Shown one piece after another: positions 1-9,052 of a stretch of DNA of 64,000 bases; positions within the stretch are counted from its first letter, which is position 1; each line of letters begins with the position of its first letter. The notes under the pieces are model-generated. The model searched no databases, was not told the DNA's origin, and was given only the letters and a program-made list of their open reading frames with translations. The stretch spans positions 496,001 to 560,000 of the forward strand of contig NZ_QURB01000001.1 in assembly GCF_003402975.1 (NCBI RefSeq), given 5' to 3'. This DNA comes from Brumimicrobium aurantiacum (GTDB lineage: Bacteria > Bacteroidota > Bacteroidia > Flavobacteriales_D > Crocinitomicaceae). A program made the position numbers and the translations under genes.

Positions 1-2439
1 TCGTTTAACAACACTACAAAGCGAATTCAGTTTACTGCACCTTTAAATGCTGGAGTAAACACGGTGAATATAACAGTAATCAACAATGACGGAAGTGACT
101 TTGATGAAACACAAATCATCTACAGAGAACCTATTCCTGTTACGCCTCCAACTGTAAATATTCTTACTCCAAACGTGAGTCCTTACACGGTAACTCAACA
201 AACGCAAGGAGTTATTGCTGAAGTTGAAAACATTACTTCTACTTCTCAAATTGAAGTACGCATCAATGGCGTACAAACAAGTAACTACTCGTTTAACAAC
301 ACTACAAAGCGAATTCAATTTACTGCACCTTTAAATACTGGTGTAAACACGGTGAATATAACAGTAACCAACAATGACGGAAGTGACTTTGATGAAACGC
401 AAATCATCTACAAAGAGCCTGTTCCTGTTACGCCTCCAACTGTAAATATTCTTACTCCAAACGTGAGTCCTTACACGGTAACTCAGCAAACGCAAGGAGT
501 TATTGCTGAAGTTGAAAACATTACTTCTACTTCTCAAATTGAAGTACGTATCAATGGTGCACAAACAAGTAACTACTCGTTTAACAACACTACGAAGCGT
601 ATTCAATTTACTGCACCTTTAAATGCTGGAGTAAACACGGTGAATATAACGGTAACCAACAATGACGGAAGCGATTTTGATGAAACGCAAATCATCTACA
701 AAGAGCCTGTCCCTGTTACGCCACCAACTGTAAACATTATCTCACCTAACGTGAGTCCGTATACAGCTACGCAACAAACACAAACAATAATCGCTGAAGT
801 AGAGCACATTTCTTCTTCAACGCAAATTGAAGTACTTTTTAATGGGGTACAAACAAACAACTTTACATTTAATAGTAGTACACAACAAGTACAATTAGTT
901 GCATCATTGAATTTGGGATCAAACACTGTAAAAATCACCGCTACAAACAACGATGGAAGTGATTTTGATGAAGCACAATTAATTTTGAATACAAATCCAG
1001 ACATAGGTTTACCTCCAGTAGTTACATTTATTACACCAGATGTTAATCCATATGTAACCTTCCAATTTTCGGAATCAATTAAAGCACAAGTGGACCATGT
1101 TTCATCTGCACAAGAGATCGATGTAGAGATCAACGGTTCATCTACGAATAACTTCACTTTTAACAACACAACAAAAGAAGTACAGTTTTCCGCAAGCTTA
1201 AATACAGGAATGAATACTGTAAAAGTTACTGGGACGAATATGTATGGAGTTAATTTTGAAGAAGCAACGATTGTATATAAAGAGCAGAATGTACCTCAAC
1301 CTCCAACAATTCAATTTTTAGCACCTGTTCAAAATCAAGGGTCAGTTACACAAGAATCGTATAACATGATGGCCAAAGTATTCAATGTAACTCAAGGAAG
1401 TGATATTCAGGTATATTTCAATGGTAGTTTAGTGAGCGCTAACAACTACAATTTCAGTCCACAATCAAAACTGATTACATTTCCAAGTACTTTAATTATT
1501 GGTGTGAACACATTTAAGATTAAAGCTCAAAACAATGACGGTAATGCGGAAGAGACTGCTCAAATCACAAGAATTGGTGAAGGACCTGGGAAAGACGAAG
1601 GTGGAAACACTGGTATTAAACCAACGCCTTGTGAAAAGCCAAAAGCGAGCTTCACCTCACCAAGAACAACAACTTCTAATGTTGATGAGGAGTCTTATAA
1701 TGTTGTTGCATTTCTAAGTAACATTACTTCTAATAATCAAATAAAGGTTACACTAAATGGAAAAACAATTAAAGGTTTTACTTTCAATTCAAAAACAAAA
1801 CTATTCAAACACACCATTAAATTAACAGAAGGGAAAAACACTTACAAACTACATATAACAAATTCTTGCGGAACTATCGTGAAGACTTATCAGTTTAATT
1901 ACAAGCCGGAACCTGAATGTGGAGTAGTTGTTGAGATCATTAATAGTAGCTCTGAATTTTGTTTGACAACTTCAAACGGGACAGTTACCACTTTAGATCT
2001 TATGCGAAATGCTAAATTCATATACGCTGGACAAGCGAGTGCTATATATTTCAAAGCTCAATCTACAGGGTATTTAATGGTAAATGGAAAACCGTATAAA
2101 ATATACCAAGGGAACTATTATTACTTTAAAGGATTGATGACAGTTGATTTCTCTAGGAATAGGAAAGATATGCCTGGTCAATGGAGCATTTGTATCTCGA
2201 CAAATACCACTCCTAATTATGGAACTGGATTAAGAAAACCAAAAAATCCATGTAATACTATTAAAAACACAACTCCGGATAGTTCTCCAAACATCGAAAC
2301 AAAACCAGACATTCAAAATAAGCCGACAAGAGAAATTAATATTCAAGAATCTCCAAAACCGAAAATTGAAAATACCGAAGGAGAGATAAAACAAAGCTCA
2401 CCACAGATTCAAAGTAAACCAAATCTCAGAATACCGTAA
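1..2439 (+). CDS. Large repetitive surface protein, 3' part (5'-truncated)
   Basis: The reading frame is open from base 1, so the gene starts upstream of the window; only the last ~812 codons are here. The protein is built from 96-residue units with a PPTVNILTPNVSPY start and an NNDGSDFDE motif near the end, probably Ig-like beta-sandwich modules. The first complete copies (bases 61-348 and 349-636, plus a partial copy at 1-60) are almost identical in DNA; later copies diverge step by step. After the repeats comes a Cys-containing module (ESYNVVAFLSNITSNNQIKV), then a region around GTVTTLDLMRNAKFIYAG, and finally a ~55-residue tail rich in Pro, Lys, Glu and Ser. I see no T9SS sorting domain at the C terminus, so the export route is unclear. 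Function unknown; an adhesin-like or structural surface role is inference. Confidence 0.85.
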   Translation, partial: SFNNTTKRIQFTAPLNAGVNTVNITVINNDGSDFDETQIIYREPIPVTPPTVNILTPNVSPYTVTQQTQGVIAEVENITSTSQIEVRINGVQTSNYSFNNTTKRIQFTAPLNTGVNTVNITVTNNDGSDFDETQIIYKEPVPVTPPTVNILTPNVSPYTVTQQTQGVIAEVENITSTSQIEVRINGAQTSNYSFNNTTKRIQFTAPLNAGVNTVNITVTNNDGSDFDETQIIYKEPVPVTPPTVNIISPNVSPYTATQQTQTIIAEVEHISSSTQIEVLFNGVQTNNFTFNSSTQQVQLVASLNLGSNTVKITATNNDGSDFDEAQLILNTNPDIGLPPVVTFITPDVNPYVTFQFSESIKAQVDHVSSAQEIDVEINGSSTNNFTFNNTTKEVQFSASLNTGMNTVKVTGTNMYGVNFEEATIVYKEQNVPQPPTIQFLAPVQNQGSVTQESYNMMAKVFNVTQGSDIQVYFNGSLVSANNYNFSPQSKLITFPSTLIIGVNTFKIKAQNNDGNAEETAQITRIGEGPGKDEGGNTGIKPTPCEKPKASFTSPRTTTSNVDEESYNVVAFLSNITSNNQIKVTLNGKTIKGFTFNSKTKLFKHTIKLTEGKNTYKLHITNSCGTIVKTYQFNYKPEPECGVVVEIINSSSEFCLTTSNGTVTTLDLMRNAKFIYAGQASAIYFKAQSTGYLMVNGKPYKIYQGNYYYFKGLMTVDFSRNRKDMPGQWSICISTNTTPNYGTGLRKPKNPCNTIKNTTPDSSPNIETKPDIQNKPTREINIQESPKPKIENTEGEIKQSSPQIQSKPNLRIP
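61..924 (+). repeat. 288-bp tandem repeats (96 codons per unit)
   Basis: Units at 61-348 and 349-636 differ at only a handful of bases, and the partial unit at 1-60 matches 289-348 with about three differences. The unit at 637-924 keeps the frame and the NNDGSDFDE motif but is clearly diverged. The period is an exact multiple of three, so copy number can change without breaking the frame. Confidence 0.9.
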
Positions 2440-2475
2440 ACCTGTTTTTACCAAAAATAAATAACATAGCAAAAA

Positions 2476-2513
2476 TAAATGAGGTCTATTTTAGGCCTCA
2501 TTTACTGTTTTTT
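2476..2513 (+). terminator. Rho-independent terminator of the repeat-protein gene
   Basis: An 11-bp stem (2476-2486 with 2494-2504, one G-T pair) is followed by a T-rich run, 37 bases after the stop codon at 2439. Confidence 0.8.
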
Positions 2514-2624
2514 ATACTTATTTTTGTAGATTAGAAGTAAATTTAATATTGCAACCCTGCTTTCTAAGCAAAGTCTTGATGCAACAAAATTGAATTCAAA
2601 AACGTCATTAATAAAAACAGACCT

Positions 2625-2987
2625 ATGATAAATAAAATAATACTTTGCTTGTTCTTGTCAGTTTCACTGATTGGTTTTTCTCAAACTAATCACGACGAGC
2701 GATTACTTGACCGTTACACTGAAGTAGAATTAAACGAATTACAGAAAAACAATCCTGAAGAGTACGAAATAATTAATCATGCTTTAAAAGTTGGTATTTC
2801 TATTGGCGATATTCAAGAAGGAAAGGATTTAAAATTTGATGGAACATTAGATAAAGATCCAAATCTACCGCATACCTACATTAGTTTAGGTTTAAAATTA
2901 GAAAATCGTTACCAATATTATAAATTCAAAGGGACAAACAAAATGGTTATTGTACGTCCAAAAGATAAAATCACTTTAATCAAATAG
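2625..2987 (+). CDS. Small secreted protein of unknown function
   Basis: 120 residues. The N terminus MINKIILCLFLSVSLIGFSQ is a clear signal peptide with cleavage likely after FSQ. The mature part is a short alpha/beta-looking domain that includes DRYTEVELNELQKNNPEEYEIINHALKVG. I do not recognise a named family. The stop codon is two bases before the start of the T9SS type-B protein, so the two genes are probably co-transcribed and this product may act at the cell surface with it. Confidence 0.75.
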   Translation: MINKIILCLFLSVSLIGFSQTNHDERLLDRYTEVELNELQKNNPEEYEIINHALKVGISIGDIQEGKDLKFDGTLDKDPNLPHTYISLGLKLENRYQYYKFKGTNKMVIVRPKDKITLIK

Positions 2988-2989
2988 AC

Positions 2990-5731
2990 ATGAAGAACTT
3001 TTTTTACATACTGATTTTTATTCTGTCGGGGCAATTTACACTTGGACAGTCTATTAATATAACAGACCCCGATTTTCCGCAATCTAATCCATTAACATGT
3101 TCTAACTACACAACAGTAGGAAACGCGAACTTCTTTGATGATGGAGGAACAGGCGATTACAGTCCAAACATTAATGAGACCATTACGATTTGTCCAGACC
3201 TTCCTAATGGAACACCAAAAATTCAAGCTTCCTTTGGTACAGGAACAGGTCTAACTTGGGATGTTCATGCAAGTGACTTCATCACAGTATATGATGGTCC
3301 GAACACCTCCTCACCAGTTATCGGGACATATAACAGTGCGACTGCACCTACAGGCTTTGGAGCAGTAGCTTCTTGGACCAACACTTCTGGATGTTTGACG
3401 ATTGAATTTATCTCTGATGGATCAAACGAAGGTACTGGTTGGGAAGCTAACATTTCTTGTGCCTCACCTTCACAAGATATGGATTTACATATGGAAGCTT
3501 TTGTGAATACTTCAACAACAAACTCAATGTTTCCATTAGATACTGGATATGTCAACATTTGTCAAGGCGATTCTGTTTTACTTGTTGCAAAACCTTTGTT
3601 TCCTTATTCATTAGAGAATACAAATTCAGGGTATTCTCAAAACATGAACAATATTGACTTCTTATGGGAGTTTAGTGATGGTCAAGTAGGACCGAATGAT
3701 GATAGTGTATGGTTTAAACCTCAAAATGACGTTGGAGTTTTCGCCAATTTAACCATTACTGATGAATATCCACATAACGCATCTATACGTTCAAGAATTA
3801 GGGTTAGTCCAACACCAGACTTTAGTTCTTCTGGACCTTTAGAAGACACTGTTTGTTTTGGACAACAAGTTGAATTATCGGGTGGTGTAACAACTTCAGA
3901 TACAGCAGGAGTTTCTCTTCCACTAGGTACATTTGAGTTAGGAGGAAATTTTGCAGGGTTAACTTTCTTACCTGATGGTTCAAATGCAGAATATACTACA
4001 GATATCAACATGGCTTCATTTACTCCAGGAGCAGTTGTAACTGCAGCTAGTGACATTCAACAAATGTGTGTAAATATGGAACATAGTTTCCTCGGTGATT
4101 TAGAAATGTGGTTAGAATGTCCTAACGGAACAAATGTATTAATTTTCAATTCTTATGCTGCTGGAGGTAATTATCCAGGAGGATTTGGTGGAGGAGGTAC
4201 TTATCTTGGGGAACCAAATGACTCAGGTACTGGCCCTGGAAATGGATATGAATATTGTTTTTCATCTGTAAACAATACTTGGAGCACGTTTGAAAATGAT
4301 TACGCTGCAAATACAATTCCAACACCACCTACTGCACCTTCAGCTGGAAACACAGTTGATCCAAACGGAATTTGGGCTCCTGAAGAGTCTTTTGCTGACT
4401 TTGTTGGTTGTCCATTAAATGGAGACTGGACATTACACATTAAAGATAATTGGGGTGGTGATGACGGATATATTTTTGAATGGGGAATTTACTTTGACCC
4501 AGCGTTATACCCTACAAATGAAACATACCAAACATCTGTTGTTGATGCATTTTGGACACCAGACCCTACAATTGTTACAGATCCTAATAATGATACTTCT
4601 ATTGTTGTTGAACCTCCAACTCCAGGAGATTATACATACCAATTTAATGTAGTAGATGATTTCGGATGTTCTTATGATACAACTTTAGCGATACATGTTC
4701 TAGATACATTAATTGAGATCGAAACTTCATATGATACAATTTTCTGTATGTCTGACAGTGTTCCGGTTTGGGCTAGTGCAACAGGAACAGTTGCGCCATT
4801 CACATTTGATTGGTCAAATGGAGAATCTTTAGACTCAGTATTGCTAGACACTGCATACTACGATGTAAATGCCAATGGTCTACACTCATATCCTGTTACA
4901 GTTACAGATCAATGTGGATTCAGTGAAGTGGATTCAGCCTTTCTTTTCGTTAATCAAACATTAGGCATAGATACTTTATTACAAAGTCCTGCCGACTGTG
5001 GATTAGAAAATGGTTATGTCTCGGGTATGGGAAGTGGATATACCGGAACACCAAAATACCTTTGGAAAGGTCCAGGACTTACTTCACAAGATAGTGTTAC
5101 CGCAAGTGTTTGGTCAGATAAACCTTCAGGCTGGTATTATTTCTCAATAAAAGATGATGTTTGTATTGTTAATGATAGCATTTTCTTAGAGCAAAATCCA
5201 CCTCCGGTTGCAGATTTCACACCAACTCCTGCGCAAGGTGCTGCACCATTAGATGTTACTTTTGTAAATAATTCTGACCCTGGTTCTAGTTATGTATGGG
5301 ACTTTGGTAATGGAGAAGGAATTACAGTGAATGATTTAAGTGATCAGTTTACGACCTATTATGAAGAAGGAACATATACAGTAACACTTGAAATCACAGA
5401 AGGAAATTGTTCAGATCAGGCAACGCGAACAGTTACAGTATTTTTCCCAATGACTTATGACTTACCAAATGTATTTACTCCGAATGGTGATGGTCAAAAC
5501 GACCTATTTACGATTAATGCAGAATATGCAACTAAACTGGAAGTAGTCATCGTAAATCGCTGGGGTAATGTTGTTTATGAGAGTACTGACTTAAACTTTG
5601 CTTGGAATGGTCAAATTCAAAACAATGGTGCTGAATGTAATGATGGAACATATTTCTATCAGTTCAAAATCCAAGGAAGTGGATCAGAAGTTATAGAAGA
5701 GCAAGGTTTTGTTCAGTTAGTCAGAGATTAA
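2990..5731 (+). CDS. T9SS type-B secreted protein with CUB, P-domain-like and PKD modules
   Basis: 913 residues. The signal peptide is MKNFFYILIFILSGQFTLGQ. A CUB-like domain follows (about residues 25-157, with DVHASDFITVYDGP). A region near residues 285-505 resembles a proprotein-convertase P-domain (HSFLGDLEMWLECPNGTNV, later GDWTLHIKDNWGGDDGYIFEW). A PKD domain lies near 738-820 (VADFTPTPAQGAAPLDVTF, YVWDFGNGEG). The last ~90 residues are a gliding-motility-type (type B) T9SS sorting domain (NVFTPNGDGQNDLF, VVIVNRWGNVVYES). It should be exported through the outer membrane by T9SS and kept at the surface or released. There is no protease or other catalytic domain, so an adhesive or matrix role is likely but inferred. 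Confidence 0.9.
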   Translation: MKNFFYILIFILSGQFTLGQSINITDPDFPQSNPLTCSNYTTVGNANFFDDGGTGDYSPNINETITICPDLPNGTPKIQASFGTGTGLTWDVHASDFITVYDGPNTSSPVIGTYNSATAPTGFGAVASWTNTSGCLTIEFISDGSNEGTGWEANISCASPSQDMDLHMEAFVNTSTTNSMFPLDTGYVNICQGDSVLLVAKPLFPYSLENTNSGYSQNMNNIDFLWEFSDGQVGPNDDSVWFKPQNDVGVFANLTITDEYPHNASIRSRIRVSPTPDFSSSGPLEDTVCFGQQVELSGGVTTSDTAGVSLPLGTFELGGNFAGLTFLPDGSNAEYTTDINMASFTPGAVVTAASDIQQMCVNMEHSFLGDLEMWLECPNGTNVLIFNSYAAGGNYPGGFGGGGTYLGEPNDSGTGPGNGYEYCFSSVNNTWSTFENDYAANTIPTPPTAPSAGNTVDPNGIWAPEESFADFVGCPLNGDWTLHIKDNWGGDDGYIFEWGIYFDPALYPTNETYQTSVVDAFWTPDPTIVTDPNNDTSIVVEPPTPGDYTYQFNVVDDFGCSYDTTLAIHVLDTLIEIETSYDTIFCMSDSVPVWASATGTVAPFTFDWSNGESLDSVLLDTAYYDVNANGLHSYPVTVTDQCGFSEVDSAFLFVNQTLGIDTLLQSPADCGLENGYVSGMGSGYTGTPKYLWKGPGLTSQDSVTASVWSDKPSGWYYFSIKDDVCIVNDSIFLEQNPPPVADFTPTPAQGAAPLDVTFVNNSDPGSSYVWDFGNGEGITVNDLSDQFTTYYEEGTYTVTLEITEGNCSDQATRTVTVFFPMTYDLPNVFTPNGDGQNDLFTINAEYATKLEVVIVNRWGNVVYESTDLNFAWNGQIQNNGAECNDGTYFYQFKIQGSGSEVIEEQGFVQLVRD

Positions 5732-5752
5732 TGGTTTAACATTTTGTTTTAG

Positions 5753-5784
5753 ACGGAGAGCAGTATTGTTCTCCGTTTTTTTTT
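5753..5784 (+). terminator. Terminator after the T9SS type-B gene
   Basis: Stem ACGGAGA (5753-5759) with TCTCCGT (5770-5776), then a run of nine T residues. Confidence 0.85.
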
Positions 5785-5803
5785 GACATAAAAACCCAAA
5801 TAC

Positions 5804-6327
5804 TCAACGGTAATTTACTAATCCAATATAGAAGTCAATAATTGCTTTTAGCGCTTTAATTTTGTCTTCAAATTGCAAATGATAACGAGTTAGCACCACA
5901 AACTCATTTGAATCGTTTTCTAGTGATATATATGGTTCAAAAAGATTGTCCTTTTCAATTTTTTGCATTCCCGAAGTACATAATAGTTTTTCGAGAAATA
6001 CCTTTTATATTGTGAAGACTGAACAATGAACGACGCCTTATTGAAAGAGAACAAACGTTTTAAATGGTTTCTCGTTTGTATATTAAAGGCAACCCACTTA
6101 CAATCACACAACTTCATTCTTACTTCGCCAACATTGGCTTTTCCATACTCGTTTTCAACCTCTATTTCATGATCTTTATATGGAATTTTAAGGACAAATT
6201 TGCTCATGAAACCATCATAGGTCATACCAAATACGTTGAAACGACTCTCTTCTTGATAAAGAAGGGCACCATCATAATTCGATAATAATGTTTCGTATTC
6301 TTCCTTCATTTTTGTAATGATGTTCAT
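5804..6327 (-). pseudogene. Frameshifted hypothetical protein gene
   Basis: Read from 6327, the frame gives 135 residues and stops at 5920 after an unlikely tail (LRECKKLKRTIFLNHIYH). In the neighbouring frame the sequence continues without a stop from about 5976 down to a TGA at 5804-5806, giving a plausible C terminus that includes GMQKIEKDNLFEPYISLEND and FVVLTRYHLQFEDKIKAL. Joining the frames near residue 117 (YYV) gives a product of about 174 residues. The shift equals loss of one base (or gain of two) around 5974-5980. It may be a real inactivating mutation or a sequencing error. The family is unknown. The N-terminal part looks soluble and has no signal peptide. Confidence 0.7.
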
Positions 6328-6381
6328 TCAAAGCGGAAAATAAACTTTGATTAGAGACCACCCAAGAAAAGTGACTAAACT

Positions 6382-6906
6382 TTATCTTTTCTTCTTTCGG
6401 TTATTCCATTTAAACTTTCGATTATTCACCAGGATGAACCTAAGATTAATGAATAATGTATTTGTTTCAGTAAAGGTTTTTGAAGGTGTTAATAACATAT
6501 ACCCAACACGAATATGAAATCCAAATAACTTATAGCCAATTACTGGTGAAATACCATATCTTTCTTCTTCGAAATTCGATCTTAATGTAACATCAAACCC
6601 ATAGGTGAGATCTACTCGACTTGGTTTATGCCAGTATCCAGCATTAAATCCTAAAACATTATTTGGAATATTGTATTCTATTCCTGCATGTAAGGCATGA
6701 GTTTTAGGTTTTACTAATTTGATGTCTTTAAATTGAGCCTCCATTCCAATTTCACCAACATAATACTTACCTTTTTGCACCCCAAAATAGGGACCTAATT
6801 TTCTCACACTAGGATCAAGCAAAGGTTTTTTCTTTTGTGCATTGAGTGTTGGCACGTTGAAAATCAAAGCAAAACCAAAAAGTAAATACATCAAACATCT
6901 CATCAT
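6382..6906 (-). CDS. Small exported protein, probably outer-membrane beta-barrel type
   Basis: 174 residues. The start MMRCLMYLLFGFALIFNVPTLNAQ is a signal peptide. The remainder alternates short amphipathic strands (KYYVGEIGMEAQFKDI, NVLGFNAGYWHKPSRV, GFHIRVGYMLLTPSK) and ends with a basic tail, as in small Bacteroidota barrel-like proteins of unknown function. Its ATG overlaps the CvpA stop codon in an ATGA arrangement, so it is translated from the same mRNA. Confidence 0.7.
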   Translation of the reverse strand: MMRCLMYLLFGFALIFNVPTLNAQKKKPLLDPSVRKLGPYFGVQKGKYYVGEIGMEAQFKDIKLVKPKTHALHAGIEYNIPNNVLGFNAGYWHKPSRVDLTYGFDVTLRSNFEEERYGISPVIGYKLFGFHIRVGYMLLTPSKTFTETNTLFINLRFILVNNRKFKWNNRKKKR

Positions 6907-7574
6907 TCTTGATTCATTTTAAGCTTCAATGAATCTATATCCAATGAATCAATATACTTGCTTTTTGCATCTTTTAAATCATCTATGGAGATTCCAAGAC
7001 TATCAGCATTCTCTCTTAATTCTTGAAGATCATTAAAATTGAAATCATATTCATCTGAAAATTTCTCATTCACACTATTCTTCAACCAAATCGTACTTTC
7101 TTCAATTGCAGGAATCGTTGCAGAGGCAACCACTTTAACAGGTGCATATAAAAGAGATTCTTCTTTAACGTCCTTAGGAATAAAGTTTCCTCTTTCATCA
7201 TAAGTTTCTATCAATATGATAAGGATTGACAAAGTGTACAGCATTTTGATAATTCCCAAAACCAAACCCAATACTTTGTTTACCGGACCAAGTTTTACAG
7301 CCTTAAGTAGTCTTTCAATTACCCTTCCTGCAAAATATACCATTGCACCAACTGCTAGAAAGGTTAATGTAAAAGCAACCACAGGTAAATAGCGGCCTTC
7401 AATATTAATTTTATCCTTGATTAACTCCGAAGTATAATCTGAAAAGTTAATTCCAGCATAAATCCCTACTAATAGAGCCAGCAAAGTGAATATTTCAATT
7501 ATTAATCCTTTTCGAAATCCAACCCATGCAGCGTAGAGTAATGGAACAGTAATGACTATATCAACGAAATTCAT
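6903..7574 (-). CDS. CvpA family membrane protein
   Basis: 223 residues with four hydrophobic segments in the first ~130 residues, starting with FVDIVITVPLLYAAWVGFRK and containing GLVLGIIKML, the pattern of the CvpA/colicin V production family. The last ~90 residues are charged and predicted helical. In other bacteria the family is linked to envelope homeostasis and colicin V export; its molecular role is not settled. It is followed with a 4-bp overlap by the exported protein gene. Confidence 0.8.
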   Translation of the reverse strand: MNFVDIVITVPLLYAAWVGFRKGLIIEIFTLLALLVGIYAGINFSDYTSELIKDKINIEGRYLPVVAFTLTFLAVGAMVYFAGRVIERLLKAVKLGPVNKVLGLVLGIIKMLYTLSILIILIETYDERGNFIPKDVKEESLLYAPVKVVASATIPAIEESTIWLKNSVNEKFSDEYDFNFNDLQELRENADSLGISIDDLKDAKSKYIDSLDIDSLKLKMNQE

Positions 7575-7687
7575 ACTTCAAATTTACAACACTAAACTTT
7601 AGCAAAAATCAGCTCACTAAAATGTTGCTAACAATAAGTATTTGATTGGCGTTAAACACTGTAGTTCACCCCTAAAAACAAAGGTTT

Positions 7688-8401
7688 TTATTCAATATTG
7701 GTAAAGACTTGTTGAATATCATCGTCATCTTCGATTTTATCAAGCAACTTTTCTATTTCTTCTAATTGTTCTTCAGATAATTGAATAGGGGAAGTTGGTA
7801 TTCTGTGCAAGTTAGATTTTGCAACCTCAATCTTCTTCTCCTCTAAAGCATTTTGAAGTGTACCAAAACTAGTGTAATCACCGTATATGGTAATATGTCC
7901 TTCATCGTTTTGCTCTATTTCTTCTAAACCTTCGTCAATTAATTCAAACTCCAATTCCTCGATATCCAAACCTTCAGATTCTTCAATTTCAAAAACAGCT
8001 TTACGATTAAACATAAATTCAATTGATCCATTAGGTACGACTTGACCTCCAGCCTTATTGAAATATGATTTTACATTCGCAACTGTTCTGGTTGTGTTAT
8101 CTGTAGCACATTCTACATATACTAAGACACCATGCGGTGCTTTTCCTTCATAATTAACTAACTCATAATTCTCAACATCTTTAGCTGAAGCTCTTTTAAT
8201 TGCTTTTTCGATGTTGTCCTTAGGTACATTTTGGGCTTTGGCGTTCTGTATTGCAGTTCTCAAAGTAGCATTCATTGCTGGATCGTCTCCACCTTCTTTT
8301 GCAGCCATCGTTATTACTTTCAATAACTTTGGAAACAATTTAGACATCTTACCACTTCGCTTTTCCTTAGAAGCTCTTCTTACTTCAAATGCTCTTCCCA
8401 T
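7688..8401 (-). CDS. yebC: YebC/PmpR family protein
   Basis: 237 residues from the chosen start. A longer frame begins at 8419, but the family starts [19 protein letters not shown], so ATG at 8399-8401 is preferred. The N-terminal domain ([32 protein letters not shown]) and the later three-domain pattern ([19 protein letters not shown]) are typical, and the length matches the family. YebC proteins were described as transcriptional regulators; some members promote translation through difficult proline stretches at the ribosome. The DNA does not show which applies. The C terminus is strongly acidic (DKIEDDDD). Confidence 0.92.
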   Translation of the reverse strand: MGRAFEVRRASKEKRSGKMSKLFPKLLKVITMAAKEGGDDPAMNATLRTAIQNAKAQNVPKDNIEKAIKRASAKDVENYELVNYEGKAPHGVLVYVECATDNTTRTVANVKSYFNKAGGQVVPNGSIEFMFNRKAVFEIEESEGLDIEELEFELIDEGLEEIEQNDEGHITIYGDYTSFGTLQNALEEKKIEVAKSNLHRIPTSPIQLSEEQLEEIEKLLDKIEDDDDIQQVFTNIE

Positions 8402-8827
8402 AATGTTTATATTTTTCAATTCAAAAGTAACATTTATTGCCCAAAAATGAATTGAAAGCCTTTAATAATTACTCATAATATTGAGAAGAATACTTAATAC
8501 TCTATCCGAAAAAACGCAGTTGATATATATCGGTCTCAAATCTGACATAGGATCAGAATAAATTTCAAAAAGTGAATTATTGCGTATTTTTGACCATAAC
8601 CATTTTAGGGTATTTTAACAAGTCTATTTTATAGACATTTAAATCGAGAAAAAAATACGTAAATATCTGAGACATCTATCACTAGGTCGGTAAAAAAGCT
8701 AGGCATACACAATAACTAGTAAAACAGGGGGTGTTAGGAGCTTTTCAAATCCACATTTTAACAAAATAACCTCCAATAATCTGCCTAAGATTACGTATAT
8801 TGTAAACACAAATAAATTTTATCAACC
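8402..8827. other. Intergenic region between yebC and a small ORF
   Basis: 426 bases, very AT-rich, with no convincing reading frame. It contains a small perfect hairpin (GTCTATTTTATAGAC, near 8622-8636) without a T-run. It must carry the promoters for yebC (minus) and the 62-residue gene (plus), but I cannot place a clear -7 box. Confidence 0.4.
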
Positions 8828-9016
8828 ATGATTGAATTAAGTAAAAATATACTCACAAAAGTTAGTTTTGATAAACAATTGTTCCAAAAAGAATTGGAAA
8901 AATCTATCAAATGGATCAATAAATCAGAAGATTTACATTCTTTCAGAGAATGGTGTATGATAGAATTTGGGCATTTATATCCCTCAGTATTAAAAAAGGT
9001 ATTTAATAAAAGATAA
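8828..9016 (+). CDS. Small hypothetical protein, 62 residues
   Basis: The product begins MIELSKNILTKVSFDKQLF and contains SFREWCMIEFGHLYPSVL. It is mostly helical and charged, with no signal peptide or membrane segment. Support comes from its own strong terminator just after the stop and from an isolated position with no overlapping gene. Family not identified. Confidence 0.65.
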   Translation: MIELSKNILTKVSFDKQLFQKELEKSIKWINKSEDLHSFREWCMIEFGHLYPSVLKKVFNKR

Positions 9017-9019
9017 TCG

Positions 9020-9047
9020 AAAAGGAGTTTTAAAACTCCTTTTTTTA
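9020..9047. terminator. Bidirectional terminator between the 62-residue gene and ruvB
   Basis: AAAAGGAG / CTCCTTTT arms with a TTTTAAAA centre, flanked by A and T runs, so it can serve both convergent genes. Confidence 0.85.
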
Positions 9048-9052
9048 TTTTA

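Noticed and set aside
43-606. Two 91-residue minus-strand frames in the tandem repeats
   Set aside because: They are mirror images of the 288-bp repeat, nearly identical to each other and fully overlapped by the plus-strand gene with clear protein-level conservation.
1-924. Possible CRISPR array
   Set aside because: The repeats are 288 bp, contiguous, in frame and coding; there are no short repeats with unique spacers anywhere in the window.
7621-7690. Terminator after yebC
   Set aside because: Only a 6-bp AAAAAC/GTTTTT stem is present, too weak to call.
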